Part shown: piece by piece, positions 1 to 8,811 of the stretch
Layout of the letters: each line of letters begins with the position of its first letter
Numbering within the stretch: the first letter of the stretch is position 1
Source of the DNA: Symbiodinium natans
Lineage: Eukaryota; Sar; Dinophyceae; Suessiales; Symbiodiniaceae
Reading direction: 5' to 3'
Assembly (NCBI GenBank): GCA_905221605.1
Contig: CAJNDS010000881.1
Coordinates: 1 to 37,500 of the forward strand
DNA length: 37,500 nt
Notes under the pieces: generated by a model
Database searches by the model: none
Seen by the model: only the letters and a program-made list of their open reading frames with translations
Told to the model about the DNA's origin: nothing
Position numbers and translations under genes: made by a program

Positions 1-1985
1 GCAGGCGCGGTACTTAGGGGCCCTGGACCCTTGCCGCGCGCGCGCTCGGGCCGCGGGAAACGCTGGCAGGCGCGACACAGGCGTCGTTTGTGCTGGCAGG
101 CGCGGTACTTAGGGGCCCTGGACCTTGCCGCGCGCGCGCTCGGGCCGCGGGAAACGCTGGCAGGCGCGACACAGGCGTCGTTTGTGCTGGCAGGCGCGGT
201 ACTTAAGGGCCCTGGACCCTTGCCGCGCGCGCGCTCGGGCCGCGGGAAACGATGGCAGGCGCGACACAGGCGTCGTTGGGCTGGCAGGCGCGGTACTTAG
301 GGGCCCTGGACCCTTGCCGCGCGCGCGCTCGGGCCGCGGGAAACGCTGGCAGGCGCGACACAGGCGTCGTTTGGGCTGGCAGGCGCGGTACTTAGGGGCC
401 CTGGACCTTGCCGCACGCGCGCTCGGGCCGCGGGAAACGCTGGCAGGCGCGACACAGGCGTCGTTTGTGCTGACAGGCGCGGTACTTAGAGGCCCTGGAC
501 CTTGCCGCGCGCGCGCTCGGGCCGCGGGAAACGCTGGCAGGCGCGACACAGGCGTCGTTTGTGCTGGCAGGCGCGGTACTTAGGGGCCCTGGACCCTTGC
601 CGCGCGCGCGCTCGGGCCGCGGGAAACGCTGGCAGGCGCGACACAGGCGTCGTTGGGCTGGCAGGCGCGGCACTTAGGGGCCCTGGACCCTTGCCGCGCG
701 CGCGCTCGGGCCGCGGGAAATGCTGGCAGGCGCGACACAGGCGTCGTTTGGGCTGGCAGGCGCGGTACTTAGGGGCCCTGGACCTTGCCGCGCGCGCGCT
801 CGGGCCGCGGGAAACGCTGGCAGGCGCGACACATGCAGGCGTCGTTTGTGCTGACAGGCGCGGTACTTAGAGGCCCTGGACTCTTGCTGCGCGCGCGCTC
901 GGGCCGCGGGAAACGCGGCGCGATACAGGCGTCGTTGGGCTGGCAGGTGCGGTACTTAGGGGCCCTGGACCCTTGCCGTGTGCGCGCTCGGGCCGCGGGA
1001 AACGCTGGCAGGCGCGACACAGGCGTCGTTGGGCTGGCAGGCGCGGTACTTAGGGGCCCTGGACCCTTGCCGCGCGCGCGCTCGGGCCGCGGGAAACGCT
1101 GGCAGGCGCGACACAGGCGTCGTTTGGGCTGGCAGGCGCGGTACTTAGGGGCCCTGGACCTTGCCGCGCGCGCGCTCGGGCCGCGGGAAACGCTGGCAGG
1201 CGCGACACAGGCGTCGTTTGTGCTGGCAGGCGCGGTACTTAGGGGCCCTGGACCCTTGCCGCGCGCGCGCTCGGGCCGCGGGAAACGCTGGCAGCGCGAC
1301 ACAGGCGTCGTTGGGCTGGCAGGCGCGGTACTTAGGGGCCCTGGACCCTTGCCGCGCGCGCGCTCGGGCCGCGGGAAACGCTGGCAGGCGCGACACAGGC
1401 GTCGTTTGGGCTGGCAGGCGCGGTACTTAGGGGCCCTGGACCTTGCCGCGCGCGCGCTCGGGCCGCGGGAAACGCTGGCAGGCGCGACACAGGCGTCGTT
1501 TTTGCTGGCAGGCGCGGTACTTAGGGGCCCTGGACCCTTGCCGCGCGCGCGCTCGGGCCGCGGGAAACGCTGGCAGGCGCGACACAGGCGTCGTTTTTGC
1601 TGGCAGGCGCGGTACTTAGGGGCTCTGGACCCTTGCCGCGCGCGCGCTCGGGCCGCGGGAAACGCTGGCAGGCGCGACACAGGCATCGTTTCTGCTGGCA
1701 GGCGCGGTACTTAGGGGCCCTGGACTCTTGCCGCGCGCGCGCTCGGGCCGCGGGAAACGCTGGCAGGCGCGACACAGGCGTCGTTTGGGCTGGCAGGTAC
1801 TTAGGGGCCCTGGACCTTTGCCGCGCGCGCGCTCGGGCCGCGGGAAACGCTGGCAGGCGCGACACACACGTCGTTTCTGCTGGCAGGCGCGGTACTTAGG
1901 GGCTCCTAACCTTTGCCGCGCGCGCGCTCGGGCCGCGGGAAACGCTGGCAGGCGCGACACAGGCGTCGTTTCTGCTGGCAGGCGA
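1..1985. repeat. GC-rich ~94-bp satellite array, copy 1 (about 21 units)
   Basis: About 21 head-to-tail units of 92-95 bp fill the window start, so the array probably continues to the left. Each unit carries, in order, GCAGGCGCGGTACTTAG, GGGCCCTGGAC, a CG-alternating core (CCGCGCGCGCGCTCGGG), CCGCGGGAAACGCTGG, and GGCGCGACACAGGCGTCG. The 11-mer TGGCAGGCGCG occurs twice per unit, about 65 and 30 bp apart, so the unit is internally duplicated. Many overlapping frames are open on both strands only because the repeat is stop-poor. The unit is not a multiple of three and frames drift, so the long ORFs here are not credible genes. Confidence 0.97.
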
Positions 1986-2099
1986 CCGCAAATGGCATGG
2001 TAACGGACATCTGGGCGCTCGAAAACACCGCAAGTAGCATGGTAACGGACATTTGGGCGCTTGAAAACACCGCAAGTAGCATGGTAACGGACATCTGGG
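1986..2099. repeat. 42-bp minisatellite, three copies
   Basis: Three copies of a 42-bp unit (core ATGGTAACGGACATCTGGGC followed by GCTTGAAAACACCGCA) begin abruptly inside a 94-bp satellite unit at about 1985. They run up to the first ATG of the next gene at 2100. The same unit forms a long array at 17131-17975. Confidence 0.95.
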
Positions 2100-2141
2100 A
2101 TGTTCTGCGGAAGCGAGAAGAGCAATCGTTCGCTGGGCAAG

Positions 2142-3197
2142 ATGGCTCAGCGATACACCGTCTGGCTGAAGCTGGAGGATGACACGATCGTCGAGGACGT
2201 CATCGATTGGCGAGCAGCCGGCGCGGGCCGCAACTGTTACTTCTTCCGAGATCATCCTCTCGTACTGAAAGTCTTCGTAGATGACACGCAGCGGTGGAAT
2301 GATAACCAGATGGAACAGGAAGCCTTGTGTGAATGGCTGCCGCGGCTGCCGCAGCATCTGTCTCCCTTTTTTGGCCGGTACGTGACGTGGGGAATGTGTC
2401 ATGACGGGGAAAAGCATCGGCTGGACGCCATACTGGTTGGCAAGCTGGGTCCTACCCTGAGGACAGTCTTGACTGACATCAGTGACGACGTAGAGGATCC
2501 TATCATGGAATACGTCAATGAGCGGACAATGAAAAGGCAAGTTCGGAAACATTTCTTGGACGTTGTCTGTGCCTGCGAACGTGCCTTTCACGCTGGCCTG
2601 ATGTTCTACGCCAACCTGCACATGGACAAAATTTGCTTGGGCGAGATTACGCAGCAGTGGATCTTTATTGATCTGGAGATATTCCAAAAAGTGCCTCCTC
2701 ACTTCACGTTTCGGCTAGCGTTGCAAACAGCCGCGAAGTTCCTACTCCGGGGGACGTCTCTTCGCTTCACCCCGAGAGCCTTCCAGGTCTTCCGGAGCTT
2801 GGCGGCAGAGCACATTCAGGACGAATCGACAGACATGGACATCGCATCTCTCCGAGCCAAGCTGGACGAGGCCAACGCCGTAGATGCCACGCACGGCGTC
2901 GCTGGAACTACCGACTCGGAATGGGAAGGTGTTCCAGCGACTGCCGACCGTGCCGACGACCTTCCCCCATGGTCGGTTGTCGACCTTGTCGACCGTGCAG
3001 GTACAGATGACCTCCCCCCATGGGCAGAAAGCAGCCGTGCCAACATCCCACGCACAGGTACACATGACTCCCCCCCTCCATGGGCGGAAAGCAGCCGTGC
3101 GCCGCGGACATTCGCTGCGTCTGCCGACCCGGATTGGGATGACATTCCCCCATGGCACCGACCCGGAATGGGGAGGAGATCCAGCGGCGGCGAGTAG
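2142..3197 (+). CDS. Degenerate protein-kinase-fold protein with repeated DDLPPW tail
   Basis: A 351-residue protein if translation starts at MAQRYTVW (2142). An in-frame ATG at 2100 would add 14 residues, but it lies where the 42-bp minisatellite ends, and 2142 has better context (A at -3, G at +4). Kinase-like signatures appear in order: loop GAGRNCYFF (27-35), VLKVF with K43, a possible helix-C glutamate E60, hinge-like LVGKLGPTL (99-107), helix E followed by ANLHMDKICLG (157-167), and IDLE (176-179). The last two align with the DLHPDNILL and DFG regions of small-molecule/APH-type kinases. In that alignment the catalytic Asp is Asn158 and the metal-binding Asn is Lys163, suggesting a pseudokinase. 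The tail (255-339) repeats WEGVP, DDLPPW, DDLPPWAESSRA, PPPWAESSRA and WDDIPPW. Assignment to the kinase fold is by motif only. No intron is needed. Confidence 0.6.
   Translation: MAQRYTVWLKLEDDTIVEDVIDWRAAGAGRNCYFFRDHPLVLKVFVDDTQRWNDNQMEQEALCEWLPRLPQHLSPFFGRYVTWGMCHDGEKHRLDAILVGKLGPTLRTVLTDISDDVEDPIMEYVNERTMKRQVRKHFLDVVCACERAFHAGLMFYANLHMDKICLGEITQQWIFIDLEIFQKVPPHFTFRLALQTAAKFLLRGTSLRFTPRAFQVFRSLAAEHIQDESTDMDIASLRAKLDEANAVDATHGVAGTTDSEWEGVPATADRADDLPPWSVVDLVDRAGTDDLPPWAESSRANIPRTGTHDSPPPWAESSRAPRTFAASADPDWDDIPPWHRPGMGRRSSGGE
2918..3185 (+). repeat. In-gene tail repeats encoding D-x-x-PPW modules
   Basis: Four related blocks, at about 2955, 3006, 3062 and 3138, each contain a GAYGAC(C/A)TYCCCCCATGG-like core encoding DDLPPW or DDIPPW. 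The middle two are followed by GGCAGAAAGCAGCCGTG, encoding AESSRA. Interspersed GACCCGGATTGGGA-like blocks (about 2918, 3127 and 3160) encode DSEWE/DPDWD. The spacing is irregular (51-76 bp), which suggests old, shuffled duplications rather than a fresh satellite. Confidence 0.8.
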
Positions 3198-3533
3198 CAC
3201 CTATTTTGTGCAGGACTGCCCATAAGGGCCCGAGTCATGGTCGCGAATTAGGGAAGCTCTGGCGCACGCGACTTTGCAAACACAAAAGCTTACTGCTGCG
3301 CTTGTTGCTTCGCTTGGCAGACATATCCCAAACCTTGCAGTTGAGATTTCGACTTGGCTTCAAACTTTCGCCTCCGGTTGTGCTTGCTGCTCGCGTAACC
3401 TGACAGGTCTCTTCCGCTCGCCGAGAAGATGACGGAGCTTCGGCTATAACATGCCCGCGACTTTGCAAACACAAGAGCTTACGGCTGTGCTTCTTGCTTC
3501 ACTTTGCATGCGCATCAGCAGCTCCGGGTTCAG
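3198..3533. other. Intergenic stretch holding a local direct duplication
   Basis: Two copies of a roughly 50-bp segment beginning GCGACTTTGCAAACACAA lie at about 3268-3318 and 3460-3508, in direct orientation about 190 bp apart. Both can be read as ATLQTQ(K/E)LTA. The first frame stays open for about 55 codons and the second stops after about 28. They could be remnants of a duplicated exon. No independent gene is supported. Confidence 0.6.
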
Positions 3534-4055
3534 ATGTTGATTGTGGTTGAATGCTTTGACGCCATGTCCAGGAATCTTCCAGATTCGTTGCTCGGAAGCA
3601 TGACTGTCGCACTGGGTAATCACGATGTCATCGACGAATTCTCCGTTGCCATGAGAGATCTCGACCAGCACGACCAGCGACACCTCGCGGAGATCGTTGC
3701 ACCGAATGTTCTGCGCCGACAGCTGACAAACGAACATGGTGCTCGGGCCCCTGTGACTGACAGGCAAGAGTACCTCATGTTCACGGTGAGTTTTCTTCAG
3801 TTGGCTGCACGAGCACGAACGATGTCACCGCCGGAGGACACGAACTTCAACGATGTGGGCAGCAAGGTCCGGGCGCTCCGAGCTGCAGCAGATGCGCTGG
3901 AATACGCAGCGGCCACCAGCACGCACGTCGGCGGCGATCTTGCTGCTGCTGTCACAGCGTCGCTCGACGAACCTGAGCCCGACCCGGCGCCGCTGACCGA
4001 AGCCCCCGCAGCCAGCGTATCTCGTATGGAGAAGCGCAAGAGAAATCCCCATTGA
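3534..4055 (+). CDS. Hypothetical protein, Ala-rich and acidic C-terminal half
   Basis: A 173-residue open frame from the first true ATG (MLIVVECFDAM). The frame is also open about 10 codons upstream. The N-terminal half is mixed hydrophobic and charged (SRNLPDSLLGSMTVALGNHD, then a His/Asp-rich RDLDQHDQRHLAE). The second half has an Ala-rich probable helix (KVRALRAAADALEYAAA), then a Pro/Glu/Asp-rich linker (DEPEPDPAPLTEAPAA) and a basic terminus (MEKRKRNPH). I recognise no domain. It lies 336 bp downstream of the kinase-fold gene on the same strand. A segment duplicated with 3268-3318 abuts its start, so a missing upstream exon is possible. It is plausible as coding because of its length and composition, but it has no family support. 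Confidence 0.4.
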   Translation: MLIVVECFDAMSRNLPDSLLGSMTVALGNHDVIDEFSVAMRDLDQHDQRHLAEIVAPNVLRRQLTNEHGARAPVTDRQEYLMFTVSFLQLAARARTMSPPEDTNFNDVGSKVRALRAAADALEYAAATSTHVGGDLAAAVTASLDEPEPDPAPLTEAPAASVSRMEKRKRNPH

Positions 4056-4368
4056 AAAGCGTGATAGACCTCCTATCGCCTAAGAACATCACGAACATAG
4101 TGGAACATCCTTATCATTTACGAGTCTTGTGAAACCGGTAGTGCAAACGGCCGGCTAGTCGCCTCGACCCGGATTGGGAAGAGGGATGACGGCCTGTCTC
4201 TGGTGAGTGTACAGGGCTTGTACCTGAGCAGCGACTGATCGGATCGGCCTCTATTTAAAACGGCGGTCGCCTTAGTGTCTGTGCGTGCGTGGCATCGCTG
4301 CGTGTGCGAGTGTGCGACTATATTTCTGTGTGTGCTTCTGGACAGAGCAGACACAAAGAGATGAAGAG

Positions 4369-4422
<54 letters not shown>

Positions 4423-4469
4423 GGTTTGTGTGCATACCTCTCAACTGGCTCACAGTCATAGGCCATACG
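4056..4469. other. Intergenic; faint kinase-tail-like remnant and GA microsatellite
   Basis: At about 4164-4182 the sequence CTCGACCCGGATTGGGAAG matches the DPDW module of the upstream kinase-fold gene's tail, followed quickly by a stop. It is a possible decayed fragment. A pure (GA)n tract follows at 4373-4418. Nothing else is recognised here. Confidence 0.5.
4373..4418. repeat. (GA)n microsatellite
   Basis: An uninterrupted alternation of G and A for about 46 bp, directly upstream of the PDZ-like ORF. Confidence 0.98.
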
Positions 4470-5036
4470 ATGCAAGCTGAAAGATTCCAGGTGGCTGGGG
4501 TTGAAGGTGTTGAGGATTCGGAGTTACTTGACCAAGAGGTTTGCATGGTTTCCAAGAATAAAATGGCAGCCATGATTTGCTCCATCTTCGAAAAAGACGG
4601 GGCTTTGGATTACGTGGTCCAATTACCTTACCTGCCGACCCTTGTAGAAGAGTTTGTCTGGCGTTTGCCACCAGCCGCACCTCACACGAAGCTGGGGGTG
4701 GGCTTTGAGAAACTTCCGCACGTGGAGGGCCTGCGCGTGATTGAAATTTGTTCCAACGGCAGGGCGCATACTGCGCAGACTGCGCGTGACGGCACCGTTG
4801 ACGAGCGCCTTCGTGCCCCACGCAAGCTTCAAGGAGGAGACTTCGTGGTGATGGTGAACGGGCGGTCATCAAGGTCAGAGATTTTGGAGGAATTCCGAAG
4901 CGGCCGCCTGGTGACTGCGATTGTCTGGCGCTTCCCTCAACCCTTACAACTTGAACAACCCCGTGGATGGGAAATATGTCCGGTGCAGGAAGAGGCCGCC
5001 CATGACAAGGATTCAGAGTCGCGCACGGCGCCATGA
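4470..5036 (+). CDS. PDZ-domain-like protein
   Basis: A 188-residue frame from the first ATG (MQAERFQVAG). The frame is open for another ~14 codons upstream, but only from non-ATG codons. Residues 73-154 read like a divergent PDZ fold: carboxylate-binding-loop-like LGVGF (75-79), strand GLRVIEICSNG (87-97), QGGDFVVMVNG (121-131; the GD...VNG signature), helix SEILEEFRSG (136-145), and a final strand LVTAIVWRF (147-155). PDZ domains usually bind C-terminal peptides of partner proteins. The N-terminal 70 residues are not recognised. The C-terminal tail is acidic and probably disordered. There is no signal peptide or membrane segment. It follows the (GA)n tract on the same strand as the two preceding genes. 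It may be one exon of a longer gene. The domain call is by motif pattern only. Confidence 0.5.
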   Translation: MQAERFQVAGVEGVEDSELLDQEVCMVSKNKMAAMICSIFEKDGALDYVVQLPYLPTLVEEFVWRLPPAAPHTKLGVGFEKLPHVEGLRVIEICSNGRAHTAQTARDGTVDERLRAPRKLQGGDFVVMVNGRSSRSEILEEFRSGRLVTAIVWRFPQPLQLEQPRGWEICPVQEEAAHDKDSESRTAP

Positions 5037-6640
5037 AGAGCTCCACGGATAGCAGCGTTCGTCTGGGCAGAAACCTGAAGCTTCCATGCTGTTACTGGTT
5101 TATGTCGGACTTGTGGACAGCGCGCGCAACTCGGATTCAGAAGCAAAAGGCTGTGTTCTGCCACCAAGACTCGTGCGGCTTGCGTAGCACCGCTTTACTG
5201 CCATTGCCTTGGAGCACTTCTGATTTCGCTTTCACCATGCATTCTTGTTTATGAGCCTACCTGCGAGGTGGAACCCTGTCACGACGCGAACACGCCTGCT
5301 CGGCTCGGGCAGAGTCGCTGCCTCATCTCTTATGGATGTTCAGAAAGCTGGAGACACTTGGCGATGCTCTGCTGAAGAGGTCGGATCCATGTCGAGCGTC
5401 TCCATACCTGTGACTGCAAATCATAAACAGGTTGCGCAGCTGGCCAACCCTTTGCAGTCGCGTCGCCTCTCGCCGGGACCTCAGTCCCGCATGGACTTAA
5501 CCATAAGGTTTTGCAGTAAGTCTTCTGGCTCCATCTAATCTAGCTAGAATTTAGCTGCCTCAACCCACCTGTTAACCTTACAATAATTTTCCAGTGAAAC
5601 GCGATGGCACCTCTTCGAGCTCAGGGCGTTCCGGGCTGCAAGATGGAGAGCTGGCAGTTGGAGCCCCTTTGCTCGACTTTGGCCTTGGACAAGACGGCGA
5701 GAGCAAGTGCTGATTGCACGCTGGGTTCCAGAACTTATTCCAGGGTGCTTGCTCCGCGCCAAAGGCATGCTCCAGTATCCAAGAAGGCGCCGCCCCCACA
5801 GTCCCGCAAGGCTCCTCCGCCGCAGCTTCACCCGTGCGCCTCGGGAGGAACCTGGCTTGGGTTGCATCGAGATCTTACTGTTGCCTTCACGCACGTTGCG
5901 AAGTCTCGCAGCCATTTCATCTGAAGATCCGCATGAAGCCAATTAAGCCAAGTTTTGCAAGGCCCGGTCGTCGGCGTCCGAAGAATGATTGCTCGACATG
6001 GACATCGTGCTGGCTTCCTTTTCCTCTTCCCTATCTGTAGGCTGCTGCTAGAATCAAATGAATTGCTCCTCACTTTCCTACTGCTGTCCTGGTTTCCCTA
6101 AGGTTTAGGCACCGACCCAGGACCCCGGAATCGGCCAGCGCACACACACAGAACCGACGTAACAGGCTTCAATTAAATTAATTAAGTGAACGGAATCCAG
6201 TTCAGGAATTCAGGGATGGGCTGGGGTCCACCCTAAGCTGCTGCTGAATTTTGCGTGCTTCCTCAGGGTTTTTGGGGTTTGCCTTCTCGGGGCTAAGGCC
6301 TCTCCCAAAGCTTTCAGGCCATCAACAAGTGCAGGAGTTGACCTTCAGCCGGTCAGGCCCAAGAGGCAACTCCTGAATAAGCAAAGATAAGCCATGTTTG
6401 GTTCGTTAGGTTGTTGCTGTCGCTAGGAGCTTCGGGTTTGAGATAAGTTAATAGATACTAGTGCTCCAGGGCTTCATCAACGACAACACCCAATACCAGG
6501 CAAACCACCCGGTGACGGCCTCAGGTCTTCCAACGTCGAGTTCAATTGCGGATTGCGCGGCTCCGACAACTATTTCGACGGGTAGCTACCTTGATCAGTG
6601 CCAGCATCGCACGCGAATGGAGTGTGAGTGCTTAGATGTT
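5037..6640. other. 1.6 kb without a supportable gene
   Basis: Several short frames are open (for example 5604-5924 and 5714-6040), but none has a recognisable domain. The phrase VRLGRNL can be read at both about 5057 and 5836 in different contexts, a hint of a shared dispersed repeat. I see no RNA gene or clear repeat array. Confidence 0.4.
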
Positions 6641-6642
6641 GG

Positions 6643-6735
6643 CCGTGCAGGTACAGATGATCTCCCCGCATGAGCGGAAAGCGGCCTTGCACCGCCGACA
6701 CTCGCTGTATCTGCCGACCCGGATTCGGAAAGAGA
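6643..6735 (+). pseudogene. Decayed fragment of the kinase-fold gene tail
   Basis: GTGCAGGTACAGATGATCTC at about 6645 matches the RAGTDDLPPW segment at about 2995, but the PPW codons are changed and a TGA follows. The next part (GAGCGGAAAGCGGCC, then CGCCGACACTCGCTGTATCTG, then GCCGACCCGGATT) matches 3085-3135 of the intact gene. The fragment therefore joins two tail blocks with the intervening repeat lost, and it carries a stop. It could come from unequal recombination or from a second family member. Confidence 0.7.
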
Positions 6736-6916
6736 TCAAGCGCTTGCTTAGGAGCACTCGGCGACTAGCGTCGCCCCTTCATTTAACAAAGATCGACAGC
6801 TACATTGGTTCTGCGGCCTGGGGTCGCGCCTCACCAATGTACGACTGACACACATGTTACTTCTGCAATTATTCTTGACGCGTCGCTCTTTACTTTCGCG
6901 GGGTTTCGCACTCGCA

Positions 6917-7015
6917 CTCGCGCACAGACACTCACACTCACGCACTCACACTCACGCACTCACTCATGGCCACACACTCACTCCATCGCTCTCTCACTCT
7001 CACTTCTCTACTCTT
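6917..7015. repeat. CACTCA/CACTCGCA low-complexity tract
   Basis: Repeated ACTCACACTCACGC-type hexamer motifs grade into CTCTCACT. This is simple-sequence DNA with no coding support. Confidence 0.85.
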
Positions 7016-7052
7016 TCTGAAAGGAAAACTTTGCATGTGGGGTTATCCGGTC

Positions 7053-7432
7053 CTTTAATTCATTTTAATTCATTTTAATTCATTTTAATTCATTTTAATT
7101 CATTTTAATTCATTTTAATTCATTTTAATTCATTTTAATTCATTTTAATTCATTTTAATTCATTTTAATTCATTTTAATTTCTTTTAAGTCATTTTAAGT
7201 CATTTTAAGTCATTTTAAGTCATTTTAAGTCATTTTAAGTCATTTTAAGTCATTTTACGTCATTTTAAGTCATTTGAAGTCATTTGAAGTCATTTGAAGT
7301 CATTTGAATTCATTTGAAGTCATTTTAAGTCATTTGAAGTCATCTGAAGTCACTTGAAGTCATTTGAATTCATTTTAAGTCATTTTAATTCATTTTAGTT
7401 CATGTTAATTCATTTTAATTCATTTTAATCAA
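7053..7432. repeat. Decamer array (TTTTAATTCA)n with TTTTAAGTCA and TTTGAAGTCA variants
   Basis: About 37 decamers. The first block is nearly pure TTTTAATTCA. It then changes to TTTTAAGTCA, then TTTGAAGTCA, and returns to TTTTAATTCA, so variants are clustered as expected from local duplication. Confidence 0.97.
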
Positions 7433-7800
7433 TTTTCGCTAATTTTCATAATTTTAATTAACTTTGATTGATTTTTTATTAAGTTTAATTGATTTTTAAT
7501 TGATTTTCAGTAATTTAAATTTTAATTACAATTTTAGTGAATTTTTAATTAACTTTGATTGATTTTCATTTAATTAATTTTACTGGATTTTAATTAATTT
7601 TAATTTTAATTAATTTTAATTAATTTTGATTAATTTAAATTAATTTTAATCAATTTTAGTTAATTTTTAATTATTTTTAATTAATTTTAATTAATTTTAA
7701 TTAATTTTAATTAATGTTAATTAATTTTCATTAATTTTAATTAATTTCAATCAATTTTCATTAATTTTAATCAATTTTAATTAATTTTAAAAAATTTAAC
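7433..7800. repeat. Degenerate AT-rich TTAATTTTAA repeat
   Basis: A continuous run of TTAATTTTAATTAA-like units with T-rich plus strand, continuing from the decamer array. It is nearly devoid of G and C and no coding is possible. It ends at about 7800, where GC content returns sharply. Confidence 0.95.
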
Positions 7801-7847
7801 CTAAGCATGGCTTGATTTTCCATGATTTCCTGCTTGCATGTTTTGAT

Positions 7848-8185
7848 GAGCCGCAGCAATCGATTTAGGCCTCTGGCCCGGGGTCGTGCTTGCATGATTA
7901 AAGAGCCGCAGCAGTGGATTTGGGCCTTTGGCCTGGGGACCTGCTTGCGTGATTAAAGAGCCGCAGCTTTCGATTCGGGCCTCTGGCCCATGTGTCTGCT
8001 TGATTGTTTGAAGAGCCGCAGCCATCGATTTAGGCCTCTGGCCCATGTTTCTGCTTGCATGTGTGAAGAGCCCGCAGCAATCGATTTGGGCCTCTGGCCC
8101 ATGTTTCTGCAGAGGACCCTGGAGCTTGTTGATACTTGCATGTTTGAAGAGCCGCAGCCATCGATTTAGGCCTCTGAAACATGTT
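7848..8185. repeat. 55-bp tandem repeat, six copies
   Basis: Units start with GAGCCGCAGC at about 7848, 7903, 7958, 8013, 8068 and 8149. The first five are exactly 55 bp apart. The last interval is 81 bp because a ~26-bp insert (AGGACCCTGGAGCTTGTTGA) breaks it. The consensus continues AATCGATTTAGGCCTCTGGC, then CCATGTTTCTGCTTGCATG. Confidence 0.93.
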
Positions 8186-8200
8186 TCTACACAACACCCT

Positions 8201-8283
8201 GTGTGTGTGTGTGTGTGGGTGTGGATTGTGTGTTTTTTGTGGCAGAAAATACGAGAAGGTGACTGGGGGGGGGGGGGGGGGGG
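8201..8283. repeat. (GT)n and a 19-base G homopolymer
   Basis: A short GT alternation at about 8201-8216 is followed by a run of 19 G at 8265-8283 within a G-rich plus strand. Homopolymers of this length are prone to sequencing error. Confidence 0.9.
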
Positions 8284-8389
8284 AGAGAAAACGCAGACAC
8301 GCCCTGATTGGAATGTGTTGCTTGGGGGCTTGGGATGTGTGTGCGAGTGTGTGTGTATGAGAATGCGCCCTCACTAAGGTGATTTTGCA

Positions 8390-8810
8390 ACGAATTGGGT
8401 TATGACTTTGGGCCCGCTGGACATTGAGCTAGCTGAGTCTACAGCTACTCAAGTCGACCACTTCCTTTAAGGGGGTAGTACGACCAGATGACAACAATGG
8501 CTGATGTGACAATGATGTCACACACTCGCCCGCTACTGATTGTGATCACTTCTCGGGCGATGCCACTAAGTTCCTAGGGTTTCCATGTGCATCTTGTCTG
8601 CTGCTTTTCTGAAAGCAGCCATGTTGCTGTAATTTGACTGCTTCTCTTCTGGAAGCCACAAAGAGCCAAGAGCATGACCGACGCAAGGACTTAAAGAAAT
8701 GCTGGTCTGAGGACTGCCTTCGCTCCCGCGCTGCAACCTTGTAGCTGAGGGCACTTGCTCATACGAGTCTTGCTGCAGATTGGTTGCTTTGACTGGCTGC
8801 GTCTCACGGA
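8390..8810. other. Unassigned 420 bp
   Basis: I see no gene, repeat array or RNA signature. The overlapping minus-strand frames have no recognisable features. Confidence 0.4.
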
Positions 8811-8811
8811 A

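Noticed and set aside
769-1714. Long Arg/Ala-rich ORFs (300+ codons) on both strands in the 94-bp satellite
   Set aside because: Open in several frames at once because the repeat is stop-poor. The unit is not 3n and indels shift frames, so there is no coding signal.
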